Source: Timema cristinae (Eukaryota > Arthropoda > Insecta > Phasmatodea > Timematidae). From it: a stretch of DNA of 64,000 nt. The stretch lies in contig JBCFYV010000001.1 of the NCBI GenBank assembly GCA_039000515.1, forward strand, positions 12,563,928 to 12,627,927, written 5' to 3'. Each line of letters begins with the position of its first letter. Within the stretch, counting starts at the first letter, position 1. Shown here in pieces: positions 1 through 12,390 of the stretch. The position numbers and the translations under genes are program-made. Under the pieces are notes generated by a model that was not told the DNA's origin, did not search any database, and saw nothing but the letters and a program-made list of their open reading frames with translations.

Positions 1-884
1 AGACGCTAATTATTATTATTTATTATTGGTTAATTATGCCAGATGTCAACAAACTATGGAGGATTTAAACGTTGTTCGATTGAATATTTTTAGTGGAGTT
101 TCTAACCATCTATATTTTAAATATTTTAAGGATTAAGAGAAACAAAGAAAATTAACGTACCATAAATAGTTTTTATATAAGGCGTGTTTTTAGCCGAATT
201 ATGTCACCAAACTTGGAAAATGTCCCATTGAATTTCACACGGATTATTGTGAGGACATAATTCAAGACTCAAGACGATTGTTGGTGCATTTCCCTCGGAG
301 TTAAAAAAAACCTGTTGTTGCTTTTTCAAAAAAGCCCATCCTGGTGGGGGTTTTCTGAAAAAAAAACTGGTTCTATTGGGGGTTTTTCAGGTAACTTTTA
401 AACTTTGTTTTTATATATGTTTTAACTAAATTTTTAAGTAATTTTGAAAGAAATTGGTTTCATCATTATTATTTTTGAAAACTGTAGATTTGATTGATAT
501 AGTCAAATTCTGAATTATCCGAGCGGATTAAATCAATGTGTGATATAAACTTCATGTATGTTTTTGCAAGAAGCTCACCATATACTGTAAACTAATATTA
601 CCAATCAGTTTTTAAAATAATTGACACACCTACATTGTCACATTGTGCCAAGTGATTCTTGTCATCTTTCAAATAATCGCTGAAAAAAACTGGTCCACTC
701 AAAATTGATTATTACGTACATCAAGTGGAAGCGTGAAAATGATGAGCTTAAAAAACTTTCGATCTCGAGCTCAAGCTTAAATAACTAGCTCGGCTCATAG
801 CTCGAAATCTGATTATTCACAGAGACCTAATATTTACTTAAATTTACACCAAATGTACAACCCCAATTGAACACTGTAACTTTC
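1..884. other. AT-rich non-coding DNA, nothing recognised
   Basis: No coding frame, tRNA-like box pair, terminal inverted repeat or tandem array is visible. The stretch is AT-rich with homopolymer A and T runs around 300-370. It leads into the 21-bp array. Confidence 0.6.
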
Positions 885-1744
885 AATATCATCACTTGTG
901 ACACCAGTATCATCACTTGTGACACCAGTACCATCACTTGACACCAGTACAATCACATGTGACACCAGTATCATCACATGTGACACCAGTATAATCACAT
1001 GTGACACCAGTATAATCACTTGTGACACCAATATAATCACATGTGACACCAGTATAATCACATGTGACACCAGTATAATCACTTGTGACACCAATATAAT
1101 CACATGTGACACCAGTATAATCACATGTGACACCAGTATAATCACTTGTGACACCAGTATCATCACATGTGACACCAGTATAATCACATGTGACACCAGT
1201 ATAATCACTTGTGACACCAATATAATCACATGTGACACCAGTATAATCACATGTGACACCAGTATAATCACTTGTGACACCAATATCATCACTTGTGACA
1301 CCAGTATAATCACTTGTGACACCAGTATCATCACTTGTGACACCAGTATAATCACTTGTGACACCAATATCATCACTTGTGACACCAGTATAATCACTTG
1401 TGACACCAGTATAATCACTTGTGACACCAATATCATCACTTGTGACACCAGTATAATCACTTGTGACACCAGTATCATCACTTGTGACACCAGTATAATC
1501 ACTTGTGACACCAATATCATCACTTGTGACACCAGTATAATCACTTGTGACACCAGTATAATCACTTGTGACACCAATATCATCACTTGTGACACCAGTA
1601 TAATCACTTGTGACACCAGTATCATCACTTGTGACACCAGTATAATCACTTGTGACACCAGTATCATCACTTGTGACACCAGTATAATCACTTGTGACAC
1701 CAGTATCATCACATGTGACACCAGTATCATCACATGTGACACTC
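885..1744. repeat. 21-bp minisatellite array, about 41 copies
   Basis: The unit reads roughly GACACCAGTATAATCACTTG plus T. Because 21 is a multiple of three, both strands stay open for about 300 codons and give fake heptapeptide proteins. Each monomer has the dyad TCACNNGTGA, seen as TCACTTGTGA or the perfect palindrome TCACATGTGA. Variants are ordered rather than random. From about 1018 to 1270 they cycle every three monomers (63 bp). From about 1281 to 1690 they cycle in a 4+3 pattern of seven monomers (147 bp). Confidence 0.95.
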
Positions 1745-2704
1745 AAAAACCAAATAGATGGAAAACAGTGTATGGAGCTGCCTACATTCGGTTGGACCAA
1801 TCAGCTTCATGGCTAGAGAGGGGAATCCCATGCATATATATTGCTTAACCAACAGCTCCAGTTGTCTAGCTATAATGGGTAATCCCCTGCCAAAATATTG
1901 TGACTTTCATCTATAGCTACAGAGGGGAATCCCATTTTGATGTATCCGAATTACTCAATTCCCGTTCATTTAATTTGAATCTTTCACACACCTTGCCTGT
2001 TAATGTTAGTCTTTAATGTTACATTAAACTGTAAACACAGGCAATTTTGAAAAAAACAAACTAATATCAAACCAAGTGGGCCCACTATGGCGAACTCTGA
2101 TGTCTCTCTCATTATCAGGCTTGCGCCATAAGGAGCGAATAAAACGCTATGTCTCTTAAGGACAGGAGAAGGTCATGAGTTCAATCCTGCTCAGACCAGA
2201 AGGTCAGAACGAAGAGTCTTAGGTCACGTCTCTCCCCCTCTCCTTGTAGCTGAACCTGGCCATTGTTTAGAGACGGGGCCTCTGTGAATGCCTGCCAGCT
2301 CTAGCCGAGCTATTGATTCCCGATATGACACACGACACTCCCCCCTCCCTCGGACTGCCACCCACCACTGGAGGCTGATAAACAGGTTTTTATCGCGGGA
2401 CCCTGTCATAACTTTACTTCTGACGACTCTGTGAGGTCTCCCTCAGATTTCGGACCGGAGATGAAACCGCGTCTGTCTGTCTATCTGTGAGGGCTTTATC
2501 TGATGGTGGTCGGATTCGACCGGGTGGGTGTGTAGTACAGTATGTTACTGGACAGCCATCTCACGTCTTTCAAACTCCACTCCGTTCAGAGTTACGATAA
2601 GAGGGAGAAAGGTTCCGTGCAGCTTTTACTGGCGGAGAGATGTTGAATATAAAGCAGGAGGGAACTGTTTTCCAAGGCTGTATTCTTCTAGGACGGTTAA
2701 CAGA
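1745..2704. other. Unassigned spacer with a weak tRNA-like stretch
   Basis: AGAGGGGAATCCCAT occurs twice, at about 1814 and 1919. Around 2112-2195 a possible A box (GCGCCATAAGGAGCG) is followed by a B-box-like GAGTTCAATCCTGC, which could be an old tRNA-derived SINE head. No body or TSD is recognised. No coding evidence was found. Confidence 0.35.
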
Positions 2705-3125
2705 GTTAAAACCCTACAGGACTACAACTGTCTGCAAGCTACAGGAATGTGTCTACAGTACTACAACTGTCTGCAAGCTACAGAAATGTGTCTACAATAC
2801 AACTGTCTGCAAGCTACAGGAATGTGTCTACAGTACTAAAACTGTCTGCAAGCTACATAAATGTGTCTACAGTACTACACATATCTGCAATCTAGATGAA
2901 TTTATCTACAGTACTAAGATTGTCTGCAAGTTACAGGAATGTATCTACGGTGCTGCAACGGTCTGCATGACGATTTCTACAGTACTAAGAATGTCTGCAA
3001 GCTACAGGAATATTTCTACAATACCACAAATTTATGTAAGCAACAGGAATGTATCTACAGTACCACAACTTTATGTAAGCAACAAGAATGTATCTACAGT
3101 ACCACAACTGTTTCCATGACACAGG
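2705..3125. repeat. 39-bp minisatellite, about 10 diverged copies
   Basis: The unit contains CTGTCTGCAAGCTACAGGAA followed by TGTGTCTACAGTACTACAA. Copies diverge towards the right-hand end, where GTCTGCAAGC becomes TTATGTAAGC. The 13-codon period keeps a frame open, so the apparent proteins here are artefacts. Confidence 0.9.
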
Positions 3126-3951
3126 AATCTGTCACCTGACACGTTACAATTATTATTTACGAGCATTCTAATGATTCTCCAGGTCTGTCTAGAATGGTTC
3201 TCTCTACAACACAATCTACTCGTAAAAACCTCATCATATAGTAAATTATAGTTTGGAACAAAGTTTTTAGTCAAGAATGTTTTTCTTAAAAACAAGCATA
3301 TCGTCTTGTTAATCACAATAAACGTTCTTTAAATCATTTAAACAAAATAGCTTTCAGAGAATGGTCAAATTTTCATAAATCAGCTACATGTAAATTACTC
3401 TCAAACTAGGCTATTTATATTTTTTAAATATTAAAACAAATTTTTATTCATCGTGAAAACTAATTCCAAGGTACTCATTTCAAACTGAGACTTGAGGAGA
3501 TTTTTTTAAATATTTCAAATTTTCACAAATCTGCTGTACTTTAACTACCCTTAATTTAATTTATTTAAAAAAAAATAAACATTTATTATGTATCCTGTAA
3601 AATAGTACCCAGATACCAGTTTTGAACAAAATCGTTGGAGCCATTTTCTACAAAATATCAATTTTAAAAAAAAAAGTCATTAGTATACTACTATCAAATT
3701 ATTTTTTTTAAAAGAAAACCAATTACAACAAAGAACTCGATATCTCAGACCTCGGATAATTCGAACAAAATTTTCGAAAAGTAAAATTTTATATAGTTAC
3801 ACGCCAGCCAGCCGCATGCTGGCAGGCTAAAAGTAGTGTATTGCAGGGGACTGGCTGAAATATCGCAACGCAGCACTACTACACCCCCCCCACCCCCCAC
3901 CCCCCATCTCACCCCTGCACTTACAAGACATATTATAAATACTTTAGGTCT
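3126..3951. other. AT-rich repeat-like spacer
   Basis: No gene is seen. The 3360-3700 part has recurring phrases of the type TTTGAACAAAATCG and resembles the sequence at 4440-4770, so both may be one old element split by the SINE at 3963. A poly-C run lies at about 3884-3905. Confidence 0.4.
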
Positions 3952-3962
3952 ATTGTAATCTC

Positions 3963-4248
3963 GGTGACCTAATGGTCTAGGGGTAAGGTGTCGGACTTCT
4001 GTCCGGAGTTCAACCCTTGGTACCAGCACAGATTTATCTGATTGCCAAACCCTTCCTTCACCTCTGACAAGACTTGTATTAATCACAACTTGTGAATGTG
4101 TGGAATACCAGGCCTCCACCATGGTTCGGATCCCACGTTAAATTGTAGGTCCTCCATTTCATCTCACAATCACCCTACCATTACACATTAGCGTAAGTGC
4201 GTATAGCCCGAACGGGTAGTAAGATGCGGTGCTAATAATAATAATAAT
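3963..4248 (+). mobile_element. SINE family A, full length, with TSD
   Basis: The 5' head is tRNA-like: an A-box region GACCTAATGGTCTAGGGG and a degenerate B box AGTTCAACCC. A body of about 170 bp follows, then the shared tail and (TAA)n. It is flanked by an exact 11-bp duplication, ATTGTAATCTC, at 3952-3962 and 4249-4259, which fixes both ends. Such elements are transcribed by RNA polymerase III and copied by a partner LINE; no partner is visible here. Confidence 0.95.
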
Positions 4249-4259
4249 ATTGTAATCTC

Positions 4260-4724
4260 AACCTTTCTCGTTCTAGTACCTGTTTTATTTGTGTATGTCT
4301 CTCATCGTATCTCGGACGAACCTTCGTCCCCTTTAGTACGAGTTATCGAGAGTTGACTCTTTATAAACAATTTATTTTGTTAAAAACTTAAAAGACACAC
4401 ATCTTGAACCAAAGCGTTACAGACATTTCAAAATACTTAGAGATCAAAATTAATTGGTCCCAGTAAATTACTCTTAAATGGATTGTTACCCATAAACTAG
4501 GTACAGTGTTATTTGGGAGGTCAAACACCTCCTATATATCAATTTCAAACAAAATCCTTTGAGTAATTTAAAAAACTTTGTATCAAAAAAATCACTTATA
4601 AGTAAACTATCCTTAAATTAAGGGCTTGGGTCAAAATCAAAATAATTTCCCGGAATCTAGCCCTATAATATTCAAATATAAAGTTTGAACAAAATCCATC
4701 AAACCATTTCTTATCTGTGGCCAG

Positions 4725-4763
<39 letters not shown>

Positions 4764-4770
4764 GTGGGAA
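4260..4770 (-). repeat. (ACAG)n-ended dispersed repeat
   Basis: A (CAGA)n microsatellite at about 4727-4757 is preceded by AAAATCCATCAAACCATTTC. The reverse complement matches 55805-55915, where (TGTC)n is followed by the same kind of module. A shared module beside a tetranucleotide run suggests a microsatellite-ended mobile element of unknown class. Confidence 0.5.
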
Positions 4771-6033
4771 CAGACAGAATGTAAACGCTACTTTTTTGTG
4801 TTAGGGGGCCCGTAGAACATAATTCAACCTCATCTTGAGATCAATTTCTTTTCGCGATTACAATACTTTTTCTTTAAATAATAAATTAAAAGATAAGTAT
4901 TTTAATAGTGTTATGCTTCCATTTTGTTAAGTTAGTATTGTCTAGAGAGATCCGGGTTCTTTCCTAAGCAATTACAAAACAAAAAGTGTTATATTTCATC
5001 TCTTTAATCAACTCTAATATTGTTATTTAAAAAATATGTATTGTGTAGAGTTTTGTGTTTATCTTTTAGGTCGAGCTTTGTTTTCTAAGCTTTGCCATGT
5101 GTTTAGAAAGTATACGTTAAATATGCCATTTATTCTCCCATCACATAACCGTTAGCTGTTAAATTGTATTAATTTTAAAATTTTGGGCCACGGTGGGTAG
5201 GCTTGAATGGAGCACAGTTTTTAAAAATGTTTTCTTTTATACACATAAGGAGGATATTAAGGGCATGTTTTAAAATATATATTCGCATCAATTTTTTTGT
5301 CGGATTAGATAAAAAAAATGCTGTAAAAGTTGATGTAGGCTAAACGAAGAAAGTGTTTGCTATTCAGAAGAAGGTGCTATTCAGAAGAAGGGGGAGAGGG
5401 GAGGGATGTTGATCCCCAATTTTTTTACCAACCCCATCTCCCCCTTCTATCCCTGTCCGCGTAAAAGCCACCAATGGTTTACCGTAACTCGTCATTTAAT
5501 CTCTTTTTGCACCGGGTAAGGAGGGGGGGGGGGGGCGAGGGTGCCTCCAAAAAGGTTTTGCTTGTTCTGCTAGAAGCGAGCAACAAACTATCCGCTTGCT
5601 AGCGCAGTCGCTGCTTGACCTCGTGACGTCAGTGGTCTGTCACTGCACTGTTGCCACATTTCCATAAATCTAGCCTCTGCTATGCCATTACATTTGCTTC
5701 GTGTTTGTTTCGTTTTCGTCGGCGAGTTTCTGATTTCCAAGCTTATCCTTCTCTTCTCTCTTGCTATATTCATACAAATCGATAGAATGAGACCGTCGCC
5801 TTAAAGTGGATCCTATTGGTTGATTAAAGTTTTGGAGACGGGTGGTGCTATACTCCGGTCGCGGAACGAATGTTCCTATAAGCTTCTGCTGGTCTCTGTA
5901 GAAATGTTAGCCCCTTATCACGCAAACCTCTCCTAGACTGATGCTATGCAATATGCCACACACTTTCCTTTAATGGCGTGGCAAGGTGTGCATAATTTAA
6001 GGGAACTGTGTTAGGTCATTTCATTCACTAACA
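4771..6033. other. Unassigned spacer with G-run
   Basis: The left half is AT-rich and the right half mixed. A run of 14 G starts near 5522. A 61-codon frame on the minus strand at 5588-5773 resembles nothing I know and is probably chance. Confidence 0.5.
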
Positions 6034-6246
6034 GAGAGAATTTTTTCCTGTTCATCGTAAGGGCAATGGATATACATGCACAGTCTTGTAGTAATAAGTA
6101 TATCAAAGAGAATTTTCTCTTGTTCATCGCAAGGGCAATGGATATACATGCACAGTCTTGTAGTAATAAGTATATCAGAGAGAAGTTTCTCTTGTTTATC
6201 GCAAGGGCAATGGATATACACGCACAGTCTTGTAGTAATAAATATA
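6034..6246. repeat. 72-bp tandem repeat, three copies
   Basis: Three nearly identical copies contain GGGCAATGGATATACA at 6061, 6133 and 6205, so the period is 72 bp (24 codons). Frames open on both strands follow from this period. Confidence 0.95.
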
Positions 6247-6999
6247 TTTGCTCTCCACTCCAGACAAAGCGATGATACTATTGTTTTGAAACTTGCGAGA
6301 AAATTTGCTAACGAGTGAAGTCACAAGACATGATCGTCCAACCTGCAGTCAATTACAGCAGAGCACTAGTTTTAAAATGTTTCCATCGTACTGCGATTTG
6401 GTGTGTTACTGAACGCTAGCGACTGAGTTTTTTCATGCTGCCAACTTTGTAAAACCGATGACATTTTAAAGATTTGAAGCAATGGGGTTTCACGACATTG
6501 TACACAATAATATATACACAAAAGGAAACCCATTCATTCTATAGAATACACCATGCAAAACGATTTGGTTGTTTTGATTAATATCTAATTTTTATTTCTT
6601 TGGTGAACAAGTTGATTGTGTCAAAAATTGCGTAAATTATGGTTACCATACTGAGTTTATAGCGTGTTTGTCTTCCTTAGTAGGATATCCCAAAAATAAA
6701 TCCTTGGACACCTTTACATTTTATCGGAAATTAAAATCCCTGTCAACTTTATTAGGTATATTAACAATAAAGTTTTATTTTAATTTCCTAATATTTTTCA
6801 AAAAAAGTAAATATGGTAAGTTATAAAGGGTTTCCTATTATGATAATAATTAGCTAACTTAGTTATTTTTTAAATAAATCATATATTTTATTTTCTAAAA
6901 GCCATTAATATTTTGTTTAAATAATCACGTACAAAATCAAATTAGTGCCCAGCATTTAATTTAGCTTTTTAGTTATATTAATTGCTTATTACTTTTTTT
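6247..6999. other. AT-rich spacer, nothing recognised
   Basis: I see no tRNA-like boxes, arrays or coding frames. AT content is high from 6700 onward. Confidence 0.5.
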
Positions 7000-7237
7000 C
7001 AGCACCGCGTCTTACTACCTGTTCGGGTTATACGCCTATGTATTAATTAGGCAAATGTGTTAGGGATTAGGAGGATTGAATTTAGAGGAAGTGTACCCGC
7101 ACTTGCGTGGAAAAATGGTGAGAAATTGTTTAGGAAAAACCACCCTCAGTACACCCAACCGAGATCGAACCACAATCTCCCCGTCATCGGCAAGCCAGTC
7201 TATTTCGAGAGTAGCGCTTTAGACCATGTGGCCACGG
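7000..7237 (-). mobile_element. SINE family B, near full length
   Basis: Read on the minus strand it starts with a tRNA-like head CCGTGGCCACATGGTCTAAA and a degenerate B box (GTTCGATC). The body follows, with GCGGGTACACTTCCTCTAAA, and then the shared tail. A possible 15-bp TSD (TAGCTTTTTAGTTAT and TAGCTTTTTAATTAT) lies at about 6962 and 7246 but leaves unexplained bases at both ends. The 101-codon plus-strand frame over it is an antisense SINE reading. Confidence 0.9.
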
Positions 7238-7878
7238 TAGTGAGTAGCTTTTTAATTATTTTAAATACGACTATCGCGATAGTCAACATAGGCTCAACTA
7301 TCAAGTATTTTTTTAAATACAGATACAAAAAGAAAAAACATCTTTTTTTATTTTATTTCTAAGTCAAAAAGCAATTTTTTGTATTATATGAAAAAGATTG
7401 AATCCAACAAGAATTGATCCTGTTCCCTTTAGACTAGTAGGAAATCATGCTTTCATTTGAGCTAAGATGACAGTTAATTATCTTCCCCAATTTAAGTCAA
7501 GGTATTTCGCTTCCACATAAACAAACCGTTCTATTCAGATTGGCTTTACTAAAGGACTGCATCGTGCATCTAAAGCTATGATATATTTTTCTTCCAACAA
7601 AATCATTCTCAGAAAGCTGCAACTGAAGAAGAAAAGGTGCGTCCATCTTTTTTATGTTGCTATACTCAAAAGACAAGTCCTGTATTGCACGATGTCTCGC
7701 TGGCGAGTACAATTCGCACGCTAGTCGCTGGTGTGACGTCAGATCTCCTAGCTCAGACGATTCAAAACTAGGTCTTTGTGGTATTTAGAGGTAGTATCAA
7801 ATAATCCGTTAGCGACTCGCCAATCGCTAAACTAAGGGTCCTAAAGAGATACAAACATGGCGGAAACAAGACATACCT
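7238..7878. other. Unassigned spacer with weak tRNA-like remnant
   Basis: On the minus strand, about 7390-7475 has a possible A box (TTAGCTCAAATG) and a poor B box (GGATCAATTC). It could be an old tRNA-derived SINE head. Nothing else is supported. Confidence 0.3.
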
Positions 7879-8072
7879 ACAGTTCAATTTTAATATGAAG
7901 GGCCTTATGGAAAATAAAAACGTTTTTATTGCGATCAACATTTATAACATATTATTGTATATTGATTGTTATTTTATATGTATTGGTATAAAAAAATTAT
8001 GCCTCTAGATCATAACATGACTTGACACATGAATACCTGAAAGTAAATCTAGTAACTTCTCTAGCGCTTGGA
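7879..8072 (+). mobile_element. MITE-like repeat M, 3' end missing
   Basis: It begins with the family's inverted terminus, ACAGTTCAATTTTAATATGA followed by AGGGCCTT. The AT-rich core includes GCGATCAACATTTATAA and ends after ATCTAGTAACTTCTCTAG. Related copies lie at 12576, 37277, 39784, 42468 and 54053. The 3' terminal repeat is missing here. Confidence 0.75.
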
Positions 8073-8819
8073 TAGCAATCAAAATGTCTGCTAAAGTTGG
8101 TCTAAGGCAATATTTAACAACATGGCTCCAGACAAAAGTAATATTTAAAATTTAATTAACTCTAGTAAACAAAAAGAAAGTTTCTATTATTTGTATTTTA
8201 AATTATTCGAGTAAACTTTGCAACTCTTTTCTTCTTAATTTATTACTATGAGAACGGTGTATTTTCAATCAATTATAAGTTGATATTTGTGATGTTAAAT
8301 ACCACCCTATGAGCTCAGGTGTTTGGCTGGTGGTATGTATAGTACTGGCAAGTAAAACCAGGCGCAATCCTTGCTAGAGAAGACTATTGCTGCTGTAAGC
8401 GGTATATTCGTACGTCACTCGTCACTCACGTGTGCATAGCTGGTAGTATTGGCAAGTGAATCCAGGCGCAATCCTTGCGACACAAACATTGCCGATTATG
8501 GTTTTACACTCAGTATTTTAGTTATTTATTCATCTAAGTTCTTTCTTAACAGATATCGCGATAAAACTGTTGGAATTTATGCTAATTAAACATAATATTA
8601 ACAAGGCCCGAATTTTTATGAACTAGCAATCAAAACATGACCTATAAAATTACCTAACAATTCTAAATAATGATTTTCAAATTTTCAAACAAAAAAAAAC
8701 CTAAAAATATTAACATTGACTCGTAATAAATGCAAATAACTAAATCACACACGCACCTAACAAAACGTAAAATACAATGAAAAGCTCTTAACAACCAAGC
8801 CCTTGATTTATGTTAAATA
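8073..8819. other. AT-rich spacer with a direct duplication
   Basis: CCAGGCGCAATCCTTGC with about 20 bp of similar upstream sequence occurs twice, ending at 8374 and 8478. No coding or tRNA-like signal was seen. Confidence 0.5.
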
Positions 8820-9714
8820 CAGGGTGATCCAAAGGTCACGCAACCCAAAGAAAAAACTTATATCTTGTGCAATATAATATATATATCTAATGTAAATCAA
8901 ACAATAAACCATAAGGGAATCACAGACGGTGTTGAAATTGGGATCCCCCTTCTCTGTAACACAAATTCACTCTAGACACACGACGAACCATTGCCTGGCG
9001 TATGGTTGCACTGCACCTCTTAATGTTGGTATGCAGTTCAGCCAAGGTTTGAGGGTTGTTTGCCTACACTGTCTGTTTTAAGTTTCTCCACAGACAAATG
9101 TCAGGTGACGCTAGGTCTGGGGAAATCACACGATCAACCAGAAACTCAGCCAACATTGTCAAGGTCACCAGTTCTCGGAACCATCCACAGTATCGCAATC
9201 TTGTCTCTTTGTCTGGTTCTTTGAGTTCTTGAATCGTGTGAGCTTTGCAAGGCACAAGTTTCAGCCACCTCGCACACCTCTGCGTTGTTCCATGGCTCAA
9301 TCCAGTCTTCTTAGAGACTTTGGGTGACCGTTCTAAGCACTGCCTAACCTCATTCAAATGTCGATCAGTCAGACTTGAAGGTCGTCCAGAACGCTTCTGG
9401 TCACTCGCAATGTCTGTCTCACGAAAACACTGTACAATTCGGCACGCCTGATTCTGGAAAACTACGCGCAAACCATTGTTGGCATTCCATGTACTAATTG
9501 GCCTTAGAATAATGTTCCAAAATGAATACTCGCTCTCCTTGTGAAAAACTCATCTTACACTTTCAACTGGCTAGACCTAGTGTATGTCTCAAGGTCACAT
9601 GACCCGCACAACATTACAGTGTTGCCATACATATAAACTACTTGTCCATTTTCCCTGTTCTTCTGCGAGAAATATCTTTAGAAAAACAGGGTTGCGCGAA
9701 CTTTGGGTCACCTG
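8820..9714 (-). mobile_element. Tc1/mariner-superfamily element, non-autonomous
   Basis: The 895-bp element has imperfect 24-25 bp terminal inverted repeats. The left end starts CAGGGTGATCCAAAGGTCAC, and the right end read inward starts CAGGTGACCCAAAGTTCGCG. TA lies at both flanks (8818-8819 and 9715-9716), the usual target of this superfamily. It holds a broken transposase on the minus strand and cannot be autonomous. Confidence 0.93.
8920..9553 (-). pseudogene. Tc1/mariner-type transposase, broken
   Basis: The N-terminus reads MSFSQGERVFILEHYSKAN, then hits a stop and a frameshift. The longest open piece (9064-9471) has SDQKRSGRPSSLTD, LERSPKVSKKTGLS and a PDLASPDICLWRNLK block. In this superfamily PDL-P-D--LW lies next to the last catalytic acidic residue. 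The stretch that should carry the first two catalytic aspartates is missing, because WFRELVTL runs almost straight into the PDL block. After a stop at about 9064 the C-terminus resumes (ANNPQTLAELHTNIKR) and ends near 8920. It is a decayed copy with an internal deletion; the family name below superfamily level is uncertain. Confidence 0.9.
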
Positions 9715-9716
9715 TA

Positions 9717-11374
9717 AAACATTGATTTACAAATATCTTCTCCAGAAGTAATATCTGCCCCCCTCCCAACACAACACTCTCCAGACTAGTCGCAGTCTCA
9801 CCAGGAATGTGGTTACAAAACTCATTGACAACATTAACATCTCACTCCGACAATTGTGCGAAGAAAATTGTCATGCATTTATAAAATCTCAATATTGTTT
9901 TAAAATATTTACGTATTCATCGTGGACACCCTAAAATGGCTCAAAAATGATTTAAAATTACTAAAAAGTTACTCGTAACGTCTATAAATTACGCAAACTA
10001 AGACAATATGACCTAAAATGACAAAATAAAGTACCTATAAAATTCACATTTCTACAAAAAGGGTATTATGGACAGAGTTTGTTTACTTATTAGCATTGTA
10101 TGCGATTACCAAAAAAAAAAAAAAACGACGTCTTCATAATTAGTGCCCTGAATATTAATAACATTATGATTAGGTAAGTAAATACACAACCCCCTTGCAT
10201 AGAGAAAAAATTACAATATAAAATGTATATACTTTTTTTTAATAATACATGCGTTTATTCCATAATGTCTTTGTTTTAACATTTTATTAGATGGTTTTTG
10301 ATCTTAAAAACAGCTTCTCTAAGCAGATAACATTTCTCAGACAACCTTGCAAACTTTGCAAGAAACGAAACAGCCTTATATCTCCGTTTCTTAGTTGCGT
10401 TAGTTTAAAATATTCCCTCTTGTCACTAAAAAAAAAAAATATGGAGGTGGGGGAAGAACCGGTCTTCTAATTTGTTTACTATATTCTCTTTTTCATTATT
10501 TATATTCCTCCAAAAGAAGCAACGATGTCTCTTATTAAACTGTAATGTTTGCGATCTCAACGTTAGTATCCAAAACGTCTTTAATTAAGCGAAACATTTA
10601 TATTTTACTCGTAGAAAATAAAAGCAATATTCGTCTCGTTTTGAAAACCTGTTCATTACTCTTTTTTTTAAATAGATTTTAGTTCGTATCTTTATTTCCT
10701 CTTCACGGGTTGGGTTGAATAAACCGGTTCCCTCCTCCTAATATATATATATATATATATACACAATTTTTGTAATCGGAGACCGTGCAAGTTAGTCCTC
10801 TGTACGCTTTTATTAGAAATCTGAGCTCTGGGACCATTTAACCCACGTTTTTAGAGACTCGGGAGAACTTTTTAGGGGTTATATAACTTTTCATGCGGAA
10901 TATAGTACGTGTGTGTATGTGTGTGTGGGAGGTCCTACTCCAGAGTTGTTTTATTTTATCACAATCCCTCTTCACGTTAGTCACATCTGTTTCCATTTCG
11001 ACTCTTCTTTTCCCTCTTTTAGTATTATTATTATTTCGTTTTCGAGCCATAAGGTGGGGAAGAGGAGTGAAATAAAATGGCCGTAGATATAAAAAAAAAT
11101 CGCACCTCGTTAGAGCTCTGAAGACATTTCCTTGCCGCAAGTTAATTTGAGTGGGGAAAAAAAGAGGGGGGGTTCCTCACCCTTAGCCTCTGGCCCCGAT
11201 CTCCCCTAGGCGCGCCAAGTCACAGTCCAACTGTGGCAAGTTTTGCGCTGGGACGGACAGCTGACAAGAACTGCTATCACCCCTCCCTCCTTTTAACTTA
11301 CATCCCCCCCTCCCCCTCCATCAACTCGAGAGAAGGTACATCTTGGTCGTTGACGTTCTCAATTTAAACTTGTC
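9717..11374. other. Unassigned AT-rich spacer
   Basis: No gene is supported. An (AT)n run lies at about 10739-10763 and a poly-A run near 10111. Opposite frames of about 60-100 codons at 10838-11140 are low-complexity and match nothing I know. Confidence 0.5.
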
Positions 11375-12390
11375 AGCCTCTGCTCGCTCAACTTGTAGAC
11401 CTCTCCTCACTCAACTTGTAGGCCTCTCCTCACTCGACTTGTAGGCCTCTCCTCACTCAACTTGTAGACCTCTCCTCACTCAAATTGTAGGCCTCTCCTC
11501 ACTCGACTTGTAGACCTCTCCTCACACAACTTGTAGACCTCTCCTCACACAACTTGTAGACCTCTCCTCACACAACTTGTAGACCTCTCCTCACACAATT
11601 TGTAGACCTCAGCTCACTAAACTTGTATACCTCTCCTCGCTCAACTTGTAGACCTCTCCTAACTCAACTTGTAGGTCTCTCCTCACTCAACTTGTAGGTC
11701 TCTCCTCACTCAGCTTGTAGACCTCTCCTCACTCAACTTGTAGGCCTCTCCTCACTCGACTCGTAGACCTCTCCTCACTCAAATTGTAGGCCTCTCCTCA
11801 CTCGACTTGTAGACCTCTCCTCACTCAACTTGTAGACCTCTCCTCACACAACTTGTAGACCTCTCCTCACACAACTTGTAGACCTCTCCTCACACAACTT
11901 GTAGACCTCTCCTCACTCAACTTGTAGACCTCTCCTCACTCAACTTGTAGGTCTCTCCTCACTCAACTTGTAGGTCTCTCTTCACTCAACTTGTAGACCT
12001 CTCCTCACTCAACTTGTAGACCTCTCCTCACTCAACTTGTAGGTCTCTCCTCACTCAACTTGTAGACCTCTCCTCACTCAACTTGTAGGTCTCTCCTCAC
12101 TCAACTTGTAGGTCTCTCCTCACCCAACTTGTCAGCCTCTCCTCACTCGACTTGTAGACCTCTCCTCACTCAACTTGTAGGTCTCTCCTCACTCAACTTG
12201 TAGGTCTCTCCTCACTCAACTTGTAGACCTCTCTTCACTCAACTTGTAGGCCTCTCCTCACTCGACTTGTAGGCCTTTCCTCACTCAACTTGTAGACCTC
12301 TCCTCACACAACTTGTAGACCTCTCCTCACACAACTTGTAGACCTCTCCTCACACAACTTGTAGACCTCTCCTCACTCAACTTGTAAACC
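11375..12390. repeat. 23-bp minisatellite, about 44 copies
   Basis: The unit is CCTCTCCTCACTCAACTTGT plus AGA. Variants GTAGGCC, GTAGGTC, CTCACACAA and ACTCGACTT recur in blocks, and runs of CTCACACAA copies occur near both ends and the middle. The plus strand is pyrimidine-rich through CCTCTCCTCACTC. The period is not a multiple of three, so no long frame exists. Confidence 0.95.

Noticed and set aside
834..1848. Open frames of about 290-316 codons with heptapeptide repeats
   Set aside because: They exist on both strands and in more than one frame because the 21-bp unit is a multiple of three and lacks stops. No non-repetitive domain is attached.
3745..4122. Protein [29 protein letters not shown]... 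and similar frames at 29139 and 37572
   Set aside because: These are antisense readings of SINE A, with frame breaks differing between copies.
7057..7362. Recurrent protein MLGIRRIEFRGSVPALAW...
   Set aside because: It is the antisense reading of SINE B, and similar frames occur over other B and C copies (23516, 42696, 42887, 57874). It shows decay and not protein-level constraint.
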